64,000 nucleotides of DNA from Microtetraspora sp. NBRC 13810 (lineage in GTDB: Bacteria; Actinomycetota; Actinomycetes; Streptosporangiales; Streptosporangiaceae): NCBI RefSeq assembly GCF_030268685.1, contig NZ_BSRQ01000018.1, positions 124,001 through 188,000 of the forward strand, written 5' to 3'. Of this stretch, positions 26,233-33,757 are shown piece after piece. The notes below the pieces were generated by a model. That model did no database searches. It worked only from the letters and a program-made list of their open reading frames with translations, and was not told where the DNA came from. The translations under genes and the position numbers were made by a program. The first letter of the stretch is position 1, and each line of letters starts with the position of its first letter.

Positions 26233-27582
26233 TCACGTCCGGGCGGCCGGGGCGGTGAGCAGGAGGCCGCCGGCGAGGGCGACGAGGGCGGCGACCGGGG
26301 TGAGGCCGGGGGCGAAGCCGGCGACCGTCAGGGTGAGCAGGCCGCCGCCGATGAGGGCGGCCGCGGTGAGCATGCCGGGCCAGGTGGCCTTGCCGTACGG
26401 CAGGGCGGGCGGCTGTTCGAAGCGGGTGAAGACCCGCAGCAGGGGATAGATCGCCAGGGCGAGCAGGGCGAGCCAGAGCGGCCAGCCGGCGAACCAGGCC
26501 AGGCTGCCCGGAGCGGGGGTGGCGACGCCGAACCCGACCACCACGACGCCGGTGACGAGGAAGAGCGCGGGCATGTGCCACAGGTAGACCGTCATGATCC
26601 GCGACCCGGCCCAGCCGATCAGGCGGTGCCGGCCCAGCCGGGTGAGGTACGGGCGCAGCAGCGTGGCCAGGCCGATCTGACCGGCCGCGACGGCCAGCAT
26701 GGCGAGGGTGGGCGGCGCCATGTTCGACACGGCGGCGCCCGGCAGCCCGATCATGCTCATCGGGTAGGGGCCGTACGCGACCAGCAGCGCGGCGGCGCCG
26801 AAGCCGCCCACGGCCAGCGGGACCGGCCTGGTGAGGCGGTTCTCCGCGTGGAAGAACCCGAGCTGGTGCACCGCGAGCCAGACGAAGAGGATGTTGAGGT
26901 AGCCGAGCCACTCCACCCCGGTGGCGAACCTCGCCACGTCCACCGGGATCGCCCCGGCGGCCAGCAGGGCGGGGACCAGCAGGCCGTGCCGCGCGTGCGC
27001 CCTGAGCATCAGCGGGGTCAGCGTGACCGCGATGAGGTAGACGGCGAGGAACCACAGGAGCTGGCCGGCGAGCCGGGCGCCTACCTCCACCGGCTGGGCG
27101 GGCAGGCCCAGGGTGAGCAGCACGTGCGGCAGCGGGATCCACACCGCGGCCAGCGCCAGCACCGGCCAGGCCAGCCGGCGCAGCCTGCGGGCGAGCCAGG
27201 CGGGCCCGGCGGCGTGCAGGGCGGCGGAGACCGCGGAACGGCCGGGCGCCGAGGGCGAAGGGCCCGTGGACGTGGCGGAGGGGAGGGACGCGCGCAGGCT
27301 GAGGGCGTTCGCGGCGCCGCCGGCGAAGAAGACGAGCGGCATCACCTGGGTGAGCCAGGTGATCGCGGCGGCCCCCGGGGTGGCGAAGGCGTTGCCGGTG
27401 ACGATGTGCCCGGAGGTGTAGGAGAGCACCGGGATGCTCCAGTGCTGGAGCACGACCAGGGCGATGCCGAACAGTCGCAGGACGTCGATGAACGGGTCGC
27501 GTACGAGGGCGGGGCGCGGACGGGAGGAGACGGCCGCCGGCGGCCTGGCGGCGGGCAGCGGACGATCAAGCAGGACGGTCAT
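26233..27582 (-). CDS. acyltransferase 3 family membrane protein
   Basis: This 449-residue polytopic protein has about ten predicted helices. It begins with the family pattern DPFIDVLRLFGIALVVLQHW (Arg and His being the conserved pair), then VMPLVFFAGGAANALSL, WLARRLRRLAWPVL and a C-terminal HMPALFLV. Members of this family transfer acyl groups to sugars, peptidoglycan or antibiotics at the membrane; the acceptor is unknown. It is transcribed divergently from a NarL-type two-component system, and shared inverted repeats in the 238-bp gap suggest control by that system. Confidence 0.85.
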   Translation of the reverse strand: MTVLLDRPLPAARPPAAVSSRPRPALVRDPFIDVLRLFGIALVVLQHWSIPVLSYTSGHIVTGNAFATPGAAAITWLTQVMPLVFFAGGAANALSLRASLPSATSTGPSPSAPGRSAVSAALHAAGPAWLARRLRRLAWPVLALAAVWIPLPHVLLTLGLPAQPVEVGARLAGQLLWFLAVYLIAVTLTPLMLRAHARHGLLVPALLAAGAIPVDVARFATGVEWLGYLNILFVWLAVHQLGFFHAENRLTRPVPLAVGGFGAAALLVAYGPYPMSMIGLPGAAVSNMAPPTLAMLAVAAGQIGLATLLRPYLTRLGRHRLIGWAGSRIMTVYLWHMPALFLVTGVVVVGFGVATPAPGSLAWFAGWPLWLALLALAIYPLLRVFTRFEQPPALPYGKATWPGMLTAAALIGGGLLTLTVAGFAPGLTPVAALVALAGGLLLTAPAART

Positions 27583-27680
27583 GGCGGGGCTCGATTCGGC
27601 GAGGAGCGCGGTGTGTCGAGCCTCTCGCCGGAGGGGGTCCCTGCGCAGTCACGCGGTCCCGTCTCTTCCGCGCAACGCCG

Positions 27681-27761
27681 CACTACCGCCCGTGGTAGTG
27701 CCTGCCCTACCTTCGCGGCCCGCCGGGACGCGGTCCGGCCCGGGGTAGTGCCCGCCCTACC
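27681..27761. promoter_or_regulatory. cluster of GGTAGTG/CTACC inverted repeats between acyltransferase and two-component genes
   Basis: Two copies of an 18-bp inverted repeat, GGTAGTGCCTGCCCTACC (27694-27711) and GGTAGTGCCCGCCCTACC (27744-27761), lie 50 bp apart. A further CACTACC at 27681 makes a second palindrome with the first copy, so half-sites recur every 13 bp. The array lies between two divergent promoters, 60 bp from the kinase start. The likely ligand is the response regulator encoded next door; that is inference. Confidence 0.7.
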
Positions 27762-27820
27762 TCCGGGACGCCTGCGCACGGGGTCGTTCCCGGCCGCGCC
27801 CGCCTCATAACGTGTGACGC

Positions 27821-29068
27821 ATGCGCTCCCTCTACAAGCAGGCCGGCATCGACACGCGTTACCTGCTCATCGGATTCCCCGTCGCCGTCATCGCCTTCGT
27901 CCTCCTGATCACGGGCTTCGCGGCGGGCGTGGGGACCACGGTCGTCTGGGTGGGCCTGCCCATCCTGGCCACGACGTTGCTGCTGGCCCGCACCTTCGCC
28001 GACACGGAACGGCGTCAGCTGCCCGAAGTGCTCGGCCGGCCGGTCCCCAGGCCGCGCTACGCCCCCGCCCCGAAGGACGCCGGCGCGTTCCGCCGCATGG
28101 TGAACCCGCTGACCAACGGCCAGTCCTGGCTGGACCTGCTGCACGGCATCCTGGCCTTCCCGTTCGCCATCGTGGGATTCGTCTTCGCGGTGACGTGGTG
28201 GAGCGGCACGGTGGCCGGCCTCAGCTACCCGCTCTACGGCTGGATCCTGTACCGCATCCCGGGCAACAACACCCTGCCCTCCCTGCTCGGCCTGCCCGAT
28301 CTCTACATCGCCGACGCCGCGTTCAACTTCGCGATCGGCCTGCTCTTCCTGCTCACCCTGCCGTTCGTCCTGCACCTGGTGGCGCTGCTGAAGGCCGGGC
28401 TCGGCCGTGCGCTGCTGGTCGGGGTGGCCGAGTTGCAGGAGCGGATCGAGGACCTCACCGAGGGCCGCGCCGCCGCGGTGTCGGCCGAGGCCACCGCCCT
28501 GCGGCGGCTGGAGCGCGACATCCACGACGGGCCGCAGCAGCGCCTGGTCCACCTGGCGATGGAACTGTCCCGCGCCCAGCGTCAGATGGGCAAGGACCCG
28601 TCGGGCGCCCAGCACACCATCGCCGAGGCCATCCTCGCCACCCGGGAGACCCTGGACGAGCTGCGCGCGCTGTCCCGCGGCATCGCCCCGCCGATCCTGT
28701 CCGACCGCGGTCTCGCCCCCGCGCTGGCGGCGCTGGCGAGCCGGTGCACCGTCCCGGTGGAGATCGACGTGCAGACCTCCGAGCGCTACCCCGCGGCCGT
28801 GGAGAACACGATCTACTTCGTCGTCGCCGAGTCGCTGACCAACGTCGCCAAGCACAGCCGCGCCACCCAGTGCACCGTCACCCTCACCCGGGTGGGCGAC
28901 GTGCTGCTGCTCACGATCGGGGATGATGGGGTCGGCGGCGCACACGTCGCCAAGGGACACGGCCTGTCCGGTCTTGCCGACCGGCTGCGCGCGGTGGACG
29001 GGGAGATGGCCGTCGAGTCGCCGCAGGGAGGGCCGACGATGATCGTGGCGGAGGTACCGTGCGGGTAG
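27821..29068 (+). CDS. NarL-family sensor histidine kinase
   Basis: This 415-residue membrane kinase phosphorylates the adjacent response regulator. Residues 1-205 form a membrane sensor with about four helices, like the 'putative sensor' domain found in actinobacterial kinases of this class. The HisKA_3 dimerisation domain has the phospho-acceptor His235 in ERDIHDGPQQRLV. The ATPase domain shows ESLTNVAKHS (N box) and DDGVGG (G box). It overlaps the regulator gene by 10 bp. ATG 27821 has no ribosome site and CATAAC lies about 12 bases upstream, so a short leader is possible. The signal is unknown; envelope stress is a guess from the acyltransferase neighbour. Confidence 0.92.
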   Translation: MRSLYKQAGIDTRYLLIGFPVAVIAFVLLITGFAAGVGTTVVWVGLPILATTLLLARTFADTERRQLPEVLGRPVPRPRYAPAPKDAGAFRRMVNPLTNGQSWLDLLHGILAFPFAIVGFVFAVTWWSGTVAGLSYPLYGWILYRIPGNNTLPSLLGLPDLYIADAAFNFAIGLLFLLTLPFVLHLVALLKAGLGRALLVGVAELQERIEDLTEGRAAAVSAEATALRRLERDIHDGPQQRLVHLAMELSRAQRQMGKDPSGAQHTIAEAILATRETLDELRALSRGIAPPILSDRGLAPALAALASRCTVPVEIDVQTSERYPAAVENTIYFVVAESLTNVAKHSRATQCTVTLTRVGDVLLLTIGDDGVGGAHVAKGHGLSGLADRLRAVDGEMAVESPQGGPTMIVAEVPCG

Positions 29069-29706
29069 TCGTGGCCGACGACGCGGTGTTGATCAGGGAG
29101 GGCCTGATCCGGCTGCTGGAGGAGTTCGGCTGCGAGGTGGTGGCGGCGGTCGGCGACGGCGACGCCCTGATCACGGCCGTCGAGGCGAACCGCCCCGACG
29201 TGTCGGTGGTGGACGTCCGGATGCCGCCCAGCTTCCGGGACGAGGGCCTGCGCGCGGCCGTGGAGGCCCGCCGCCGGGTGCCGGGCGCCCCGATGCTCAT
29301 CCTGTCCCAGTACGTGGAGGTGTCCTATGCGGACGATCTGCTCGCCGACGCGAGGGGCGCGGTCGGCTATCTGCTCAAGGACCGGGTCGTCGACGTGGAC
29401 GAGTTCCTCGGCGGCCTGCGCAGGGTCGCCGGCGGCGGCACGGTGTTCGACCCCGAGGTGGTGGCCCAGCTGATGGTACGGCGGCGCCGCGACGACCCGC
29501 TCGTCTCGCTCACCCCGCGCGAGCGCGAGGTGCTGGGCCTGATGGCCGAAGGCAGGTCCAACCCCGCCATCGGCCGTCAGCTCGTCATCAGCGACGGCGC
29601 GGTCGAGAAGCACATCCGCAGCATCTTCGCGAAGCTCGGCCTGCACGCCGACGACACCGACCAGCACCGGCGGGTGCTGGCCGTGCTCACCTATCTGCGT
29701 TCCTAG
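29059..29706 (+). CDS. NarL/FixJ-family response regulator
   Basis: This 215-residue DNA-binding regulator has a receiver domain (residues 1-120) with acidic D7/D8, the phosphorylation site Asp52 in VVDVRMPP, and Lys in LLKDRV. A LuxR-type helix-turn-helix (residues 150-210) has LTPREREVLGLMAEG and a recognition region GAVEKHIRSIFAKLGL. GTG 29059 lies inside the kinase gene, with GGAGGT just upstream. The predicted targets are the inverted repeats at 27681-27761, implying autoregulation and control of the acyltransferase gene. Confidence 0.93.
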   Translation: MRVVVADDAVLIREGLIRLLEEFGCEVVAAVGDGDALITAVEANRPDVSVVDVRMPPSFRDEGLRAAVEARRRVPGAPMLILSQYVEVSYADDLLADARGAVGYLLKDRVVDVDEFLGGLRRVAGGGTVFDPEVVAQLMVRRRRDDPLVSLTPREREVLGLMAEGRSNPAIGRQLVISDGAVEKHIRSIFAKLGLHADDTDQHRRVLAVLTYLRS

Positions 29707-29721
29707 GTGACCGGGAGGCGG

Positions 29722-30027
29722 TCAGGAAAGCGCGTCCACCAGCTTGCGGCGCTGCTGCGCGCCGAGACCGCCGATCCGCCGGTTGGCGTCCACGCCCGCC
29801 TGCCGCATCAGAGCGCCGGCCTTCGCGGGCCCGACGCCCTTCACCGCTCGTAACGCCATGGACACCTTGGTCTTCCTGGCGATGTCGTCCTCCTTGTCCA
29901 GCAGCTCGGAGAAGGACAGCTCGCCTGTCTTGATCTTGGAGAGCAGCGCGGCCCTGGCGGCGCGCGCCTGCGCGGCCTTCTCCAGGGCGGCCAGGCGCTG
30001 CTCGGGGGTAAGGCTGGGGAGCGTCAT
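29722..30027 (-). CDS. mihF: actinobacterial integration host factor (mIHF/sIHF)
   Basis: This 101-residue nucleoid protein matches the actinobacterial IHF family: a long N-terminal helix (LTPEQRLAALEKAAQARAAR in parts), then LLSKIKTGELSF, and the helix-two-turns-helix DNA-binding part VKGVGPAKAGALM with RRIGGLG near the end. In mycobacteria and Streptomyces this protein bends DNA and is needed for chromosome organisation and integrase function. ATG 30027 has a strong AAGGAGGA site. The usual locus next to pyrF and gmk is not seen here, so this may be a second copy. Confidence 0.9.
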   Translation of the reverse strand: MTLPSLTPEQRLAALEKAAQARAARAALLSKIKTGELSFSELLDKEDDIARKTKVSMALRAVKGVGPAKAGALMRQAGVDANRRIGGLGAQQRRKLVDALS

Positions 30028-30227
30028 GCGCTCGTCCTCCTTGGGGGTAGGGGCTCGGATCTAGTTACCCGCAGCGCCGAATCTAATCGCGGCGGGCCCG
30101 AGTTTTCCGGGCTTCCCGTCACCCACCGTGCCCCTGCCAGGGCATATGCCCGGTTCGACGGCTAATGCGGCCCGCTGGTCCGGTGGCGGCCGGTGCGGCG
30201 TCCAGACCGTCCTCCCCGTCCGGGACC

Positions 30228-30304
30228 GCGTCCGGCCCGCGTCCAGGCCGTGTCCAGAGCGCGTCCAGAGAGCGTCCGGAGCGCGTCCGGAGCGCGTTCA
30301 GATC
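30228..30304 (-). repeat. 7 x 11-bp degenerate tandem repeat at the 3' end of the GlcG-like gene
   Basis: Seven consecutive 11-bp units of the form GCGTCCRGAGC fill 30228-30304 without gaps. The TGA stop of the minus-strand gene (30298-30300) lies in the last unit. The 11-bp period places each unit on the same face of the helix. Confidence 0.9.
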
Positions 30305-30705
30305 GTGTTCCACAGTGCGGCGGCAGCCTCGGCGCAGGCGACGTCCTGGACGACGGTGCCGCCGCTGACGCCGACCCCGCCGATCACCCGTTCGCCGTCG
30401 CCGTGCCCGGACCACAGCGGGATGCCGCCGCCGAAGCACACGTACCGCCGGTCGCCCGCCAGGCCGTACAGCTCGCCGCCCGGCTGGACGAGCTGGGCGA
30501 GGTCGGCGGTCGAGATCCGGTGCGCCACCGCCGTGTACGCCTTGCCGGGCGCGAGCGCCGGACCGGCGATCTCGGCGTCGTCCATCCGCTGGAAGGCGAC
30601 GAGATGCCCTCCCGCGTCCACCACGGCGACCGACACCAGCGCGCCGGCTCGCACCGCCTCCTTGATCGCCGCTTCACACATCCGCAGAGCGAGCTCCAGG
30701 TTCAC
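30298..30705 (-). CDS. GlcG/HbpS family heme-binding-like protein (DUF336)
   Basis: This 135-residue protein fits the GlcG/HbpS family: an N-terminal helix LALRMCEAAIKEA, then VSVAVVDAGGHLVAFQRMD, APGKAYTAVAHRISTADL, and the glycine-rich GVGVSGGTVVQDVACAEAA at the end (read in parts). In Streptomyces, HbpS binds heme and works with a two-component system; other members occur in glycolate or propanediol operons. It lacks a signal peptide in this reading. GTG 30705 was chosen for the GGAGG site; the frame continues to 30897 without conservation. It is divergent from the LacI operon, 200 bp away, so it could share its regulator. Confidence 0.8.
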   Translation of the reverse strand: MNLELALRMCEAAIKEAVRAGALVSVAVVDAGGHLVAFQRMDDAEIAGPALAPGKAYTAVAHRISTADLAQLVQPGGELYGLAGDRRYVCFGGGIPLWSGHGDGERVIGGVGVSGGTVVQDVACAEAAAALWNTI

Positions 30706-30907
30706 GTCGCCTCCGTGCCGGGCCGGGGTCTCGTTCGTACCCTTCGCGGTCCCTCCGCCGCAAGATCGCGGCGCGAAGGATAGCCTTCGGGTCTCGCCCG
30801 GCACCGTCTCCCGCACGGTCTTCCCAGGTCCGCCGGGTGCCGCGTTACCAGGTCGTGACTTGACGCCTACGTTACGCACCGGTTTCATAGGGGCCATTCA
30901 TCCATCC

Positions 30908-30947
30908 GTAAACGTTTACACAAGCGAGCTTGGGAGTAAACGTTTAC
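30908..30947 (+). promoter_or_regulatory. two LacI-type operators GTAAACGTTTAC
   Basis: The perfect 12-bp palindrome GTAAACGTTTAC occurs at 30908-30919 and 30936-30947, centres 28 bp apart, directly upstream of a LacI-family gene. The central CG with A/T flanks is the classical LacI/GalR operator form. Autoregulation and control of the whole downstream operon are the simplest reading. No other copy was noticed in the window. Confidence 0.88.
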
Positions 30948-30975
30948 GGCACAAGAGCGGGCGGGAGTGTCCAGC

Positions 30976-31989
30976 GTGGGGGAAGGGCCGACGATCACCA
31001 CGATCGCCGCGCGGGCCGGGGTGTCCATCGCCTCGGTGTCGCGGGTGCTCAACGGCCTGCCGACCCGGCAGGAGACCGTGCACAAGGTGCTCAGCGCCGC
31101 CGAGGAGCTGGGTTACGTGCCCAACTCGGTGGCGAGGTCCCTGAAGTCGCGGCGCACCAACCAGATCGCCTTCGCCATGGCCGACATCGCCAACCCGGTC
31201 TACCTGGCGATGGTCCGCGAGATCCAGCCGGTGCTGAAGGCGGCCGGCTACCGGCTCGTGCTGCACTCCACGGACGCGGACGTCGGCGACGAGATCGGCG
31301 TGCTGCGCAGCCTGGGCGAGCGGTACGTGGACGGGCTCATCATGATCCCGCTGCGGGTCACCGAAGAACTCGTCAAGGCGATCGCGGCGGCACGGGCGCC
31401 CGTGGTGGTCATCGGCTCGGTGCCGGACGGGCTCCGGGTGGACAACGTGCGGACCGACTCGCGGACCGGCCTGCGGCTCGCCCTGGACCACCTGCACGGC
31501 CTGGGCCGCAGCCGGATCGGCTTCGTCAACGGCCCGCTGGACACCGTGCCCGGCGCGGCGCGCGGCGCGGCCTACGCCGACGGGCTGGCCGCGCTCGGCC
31601 TGCCGTACCAGCCGGAGCTGGTGGAGACCGGCGACTTCTACCGGGCCGAGGGCGCGGAGGCGGTGCGGCGGCTGCTCGACCGGGCGCCCGACATCGACGC
31701 GCTGATGTGCGCGAACGACCTGATCGCGCTCGGGGCGCTGCACGTGCTGCGGCGGGCCGGGCGCAGGGTGCCCGAGGACGTCGCGGTGGCCGGCATGGAC
31801 GACATCGACCTGGCCGCCGACGCGTGGCCCGCGGTGACCAGCGTCTCGCTCGGCTCGGCCGAGCGCGGCCGGGCGGCGGCGCAACTGCTCCTCGACCGGC
31901 TGCACGACGCGGGCCGGCCACCGCAGGTGGTCACCGTGCGGCCCAGGCTCGTCGTGCGCGCCTCCACCGTGGGGGAGGAGCCCCGATGA
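30976..31989 (+). CDS. LacI family transcriptional regulator of the ADP-ribosylglycohydrolase operon
   Basis: This 337-residue repressor has the LacI DNA-binding head TITTIAARAGVSIASVSRVLNG at the N-terminus (read in parts), with hinge helix NSVARSLKSRRT, followed by a periplasmic-binding-protein-like sensor with VDGLIMIPL, IGFVNGP and VAVAGMDDIDLA. GTG 30976 has GGGAG eight bases upstream; an alternative GTG at 30967 would add three residues. Two perfect operators lie 30-70 bp upstream. Its stop overlaps the first permease gene (ATGA), so regulator and transporter are co-transcribed. The effector should be the imported sugar or its breakdown product. Confidence 0.92.
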   Translation: MGEGPTITTIAARAGVSIASVSRVLNGLPTRQETVHKVLSAAEELGYVPNSVARSLKSRRTNQIAFAMADIANPVYLAMVREIQPVLKAAGYRLVLHSTDADVGDEIGVLRSLGERYVDGLIMIPLRVTEELVKAIAAARAPVVVIGSVPDGLRVDNVRTDSRTGLRLALDHLHGLGRSRIGFVNGPLDTVPGAARGAAYADGLAALGLPYQPELVETGDFYRAEGAEAVRRLLDRAPDIDALMCANDLIALGALHVLRRAGRRVPEDVAVAGMDDIDLAADAWPAVTSVSLGSAERGRAAAQLLLDRLHDAGRPPQVVTVRPRLVVRASTVGEEPR

Positions 31990-32885
31990 CGGCCGCGCAC
32001 GCCCGCCGGCGGACCGCCCCGGACCGCGGCCGGCGGGAGATGCTCCTGCTCATGCTGCCGGCCCTGGTGCCGGTGCTGGTCTTCAGCGTCGGACCGCTCA
32101 TCTACGGCATCGCCCTGTCGCTGACCGACGCCCAGGGCGGGCGGGACCCGTCCTTCGTCGGCCTGGCCAACTTCGGCGACCTGCTGACCGACGGCGACTT
32201 CTGGGGATCGTTCCGGATCGGCATGATCTGGGCGCTGTCGGTGACCGTGGTGCAGTTCGCCGCCTCGCTCGGCCTGGCCCTGCTGCTCAACCAGAACCTG
32301 CGCCTGCGCGGCCTCGCCCGGGTGCTCGCCGTGGTCCCGTGGGCGATGCCGCCGGTGGTCATCGGCCTGATGTGGCGGCTGGTCTACCACCCCAACGCCG
32401 GCCTGCTGAACTCCGTGCTGCGCGACCTCGGGCTGATCGGCCAGAACATCGACTGGCTCAACGACTTCTCCCTCGCCCTGCCCGCGGTGATCGTCGTGGG
32501 CGTCTGGGCGGGCATGCCGCAGACCACCGTCGTCCTGCTGGCCGGGCTGCAGAGCGTGCCGAAGGAACTGCACGAGGCGGCCCAGATGGACGGCGCGAGC
32601 GTCTGGCGGCGGTTCTGGAACGTCACCCTGCCCCAGCTCCGCCCGGTGATCGTCGCGATCACCTCGCTGGACTTCGTGTGGAACATCAACCAGTTCAGCC
32701 TGGTCTACGTGCTCACCCAGGGCGGTCCGGGCGGGCAGACCCGGCTGCCGATGCTCTTCGCCTACGAGGAGGCGTTCCGCTACGGCTTCTTCGGCTACGC
32801 GGCCACCCTCGGCGTGGCGATCGTGGTCGTCGTGCTGGCCGTGCTCGGCCTCTATCTCTGGCGTCAGATGCGGGAGGCGAACTGA
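31986..32885 (+). CDS. carbohydrate ABC transporter permease (MalF/UgpA-like)
   Basis: This 299-residue inner-membrane protein has six predicted helices and belongs to the CUT1 class of sugar ABC permeases. The ATPase-docking EAA motif is seen as EAAQMDGASVWRRFWNVTLP. Helix regions include LLLMLPALVPVLVFSVGP and AVVPWAMPPVVIGLMWRL. It pairs with the next gene and with the binding protein of the same operon. No ATPase gene is present, so a shared MsiK-like ATPase probably energises it. The start overlaps the LacI stop. Confidence 0.93.
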   Translation: MTAAHARRRTAPDRGRREMLLLMLPALVPVLVFSVGPLIYGIALSLTDAQGGRDPSFVGLANFGDLLTDGDFWGSFRIGMIWALSVTVVQFAASLGLALLLNQNLRLRGLARVLAVVPWAMPPVVIGLMWRLVYHPNAGLLNSVLRDLGLIGQNIDWLNDFSLALPAVIVVGVWAGMPQTTVVLLAGLQSVPKELHEAAQMDGASVWRRFWNVTLPQLRPVIVAITSLDFVWNINQFSLVYVLTQGGPGGQTRLPMLFAYEEAFRYGFFGYAATLGVAIVVVVLAVLGLYLWRQMREAN

Positions 32886-32886
32886 C

Positions 32887-33729
32887 ATGGCCCGTCCCCT
32901 CACCAGGCGCGCCGGCCGGGCGGGGCAGTACCTCGCCCTCGCCGCCTACATGGTCTTCCTGGCGTTCCCGCTGCTGTGGCTGCTGTCCACCGCGCTCAAG
33001 ACGCCGCGCGAGATGGCCCTGCTGGACCCGACGTGGCTGCCCAGGCAGCCGACGCTGGCCAACTTCGCCGCCGCGTTCAGCGAGCAGGACCTCCTCGGCG
33101 GCGCGCTGCGCAGCCTCGTGGTGGCGCTCGCCTGCGCCGTGCTGACCGTGGTGCTCGCGCTGCCCGCGGCGTACGCGATGGCGCGCTACCGGTCGGTGAT
33201 CAACCGGATCGCGATCGGCTGGGTGCTGGTCAGCCAGGTCTTCCCGTTCATCCTGATCATCATCCCGCTGTTCATGGTGCTGCGCCGGCTGGACCTGGTG
33301 AACACGCTGGTCGGGCTGATCCTCGTGCACGTCACGTTCGTGCTGCCGTTCGCGCTGTGGATGCTGCTCGGCTACGTCCGGGCGGTGCCGCGCGAGCTGG
33401 AGGAGGCCGCGGCGGTGGACGGCGCGGGCCGGGTGCGGTCGCTGGTCAGCGTGGTGGCGCCGCTGCTCGCCCCCGGCGTGGTGGCCACGCTGCTGTTCTC
33501 CTTCATCTCGTCCTGGAACGAGTTCCTGTTCGCACTGGTCGTGCTCAAGGACCCGGACGTGGCCACCCTCCCCCTGACGCTGGCGAAGTTCACCGGCCCC
33601 GAGGGAGTGGTACGGCTCGGCCCGCTCGCCGCCGCATCGCTGCTGGCGACGATCCCGAGCATGGTGTTCTTCGCAGTCATCCAGCGGCGGCTCAGGTCCG
33701 GCCTGATGGCCGGCGCCGTCAAGGGTTAG
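32887..33729 (+). CDS. carbohydrate ABC transporter permease (MalG/UgpE-like)
   Basis: This 280-residue second membrane subunit follows the first after a single base. It has six helices, the EAA loop EEAAAVDGAGRVRSLVSVVAPLLAPG (read in parts), and the typical late motif SFISSWNEFLFALVVL with a FTGPEG-like segment between the last helices. It forms the channel with the preceding MalF-like protein. Expression is expected from the LacI-controlled promoter upstream. Confidence 0.93.
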   Translation: MARPLTRRAGRAGQYLALAAYMVFLAFPLLWLLSTALKTPREMALLDPTWLPRQPTLANFAAAFSEQDLLGGALRSLVVALACAVLTVVLALPAAYAMARYRSVINRIAIGWVLVSQVFPFILIIIPLFMVLRRLDLVNTLVGLILVHVTFVLPFALWMLLGYVRAVPRELEEAAAVDGAGRVRSLVSVVAPLLAPGVVATLLFSFISSWNEFLFALVVLKDPDVATLPLTLAKFTGPEGVVRLGPLAAASLLATIPSMVFFAVIQRRLRSGLMAGAVKG

Positions 33730-33757
33730 CAAGGTAGGTCCCGATGGGAGAGTGCTC

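Noticed and set aside
30140-30151. Perfect palindrome GGGCATATGCCC between mIHF and the GlcG-like gene
   Set aside because: It might be an operator but stands alone, without a second copy or a promoter in the right place, so no role was assigned.
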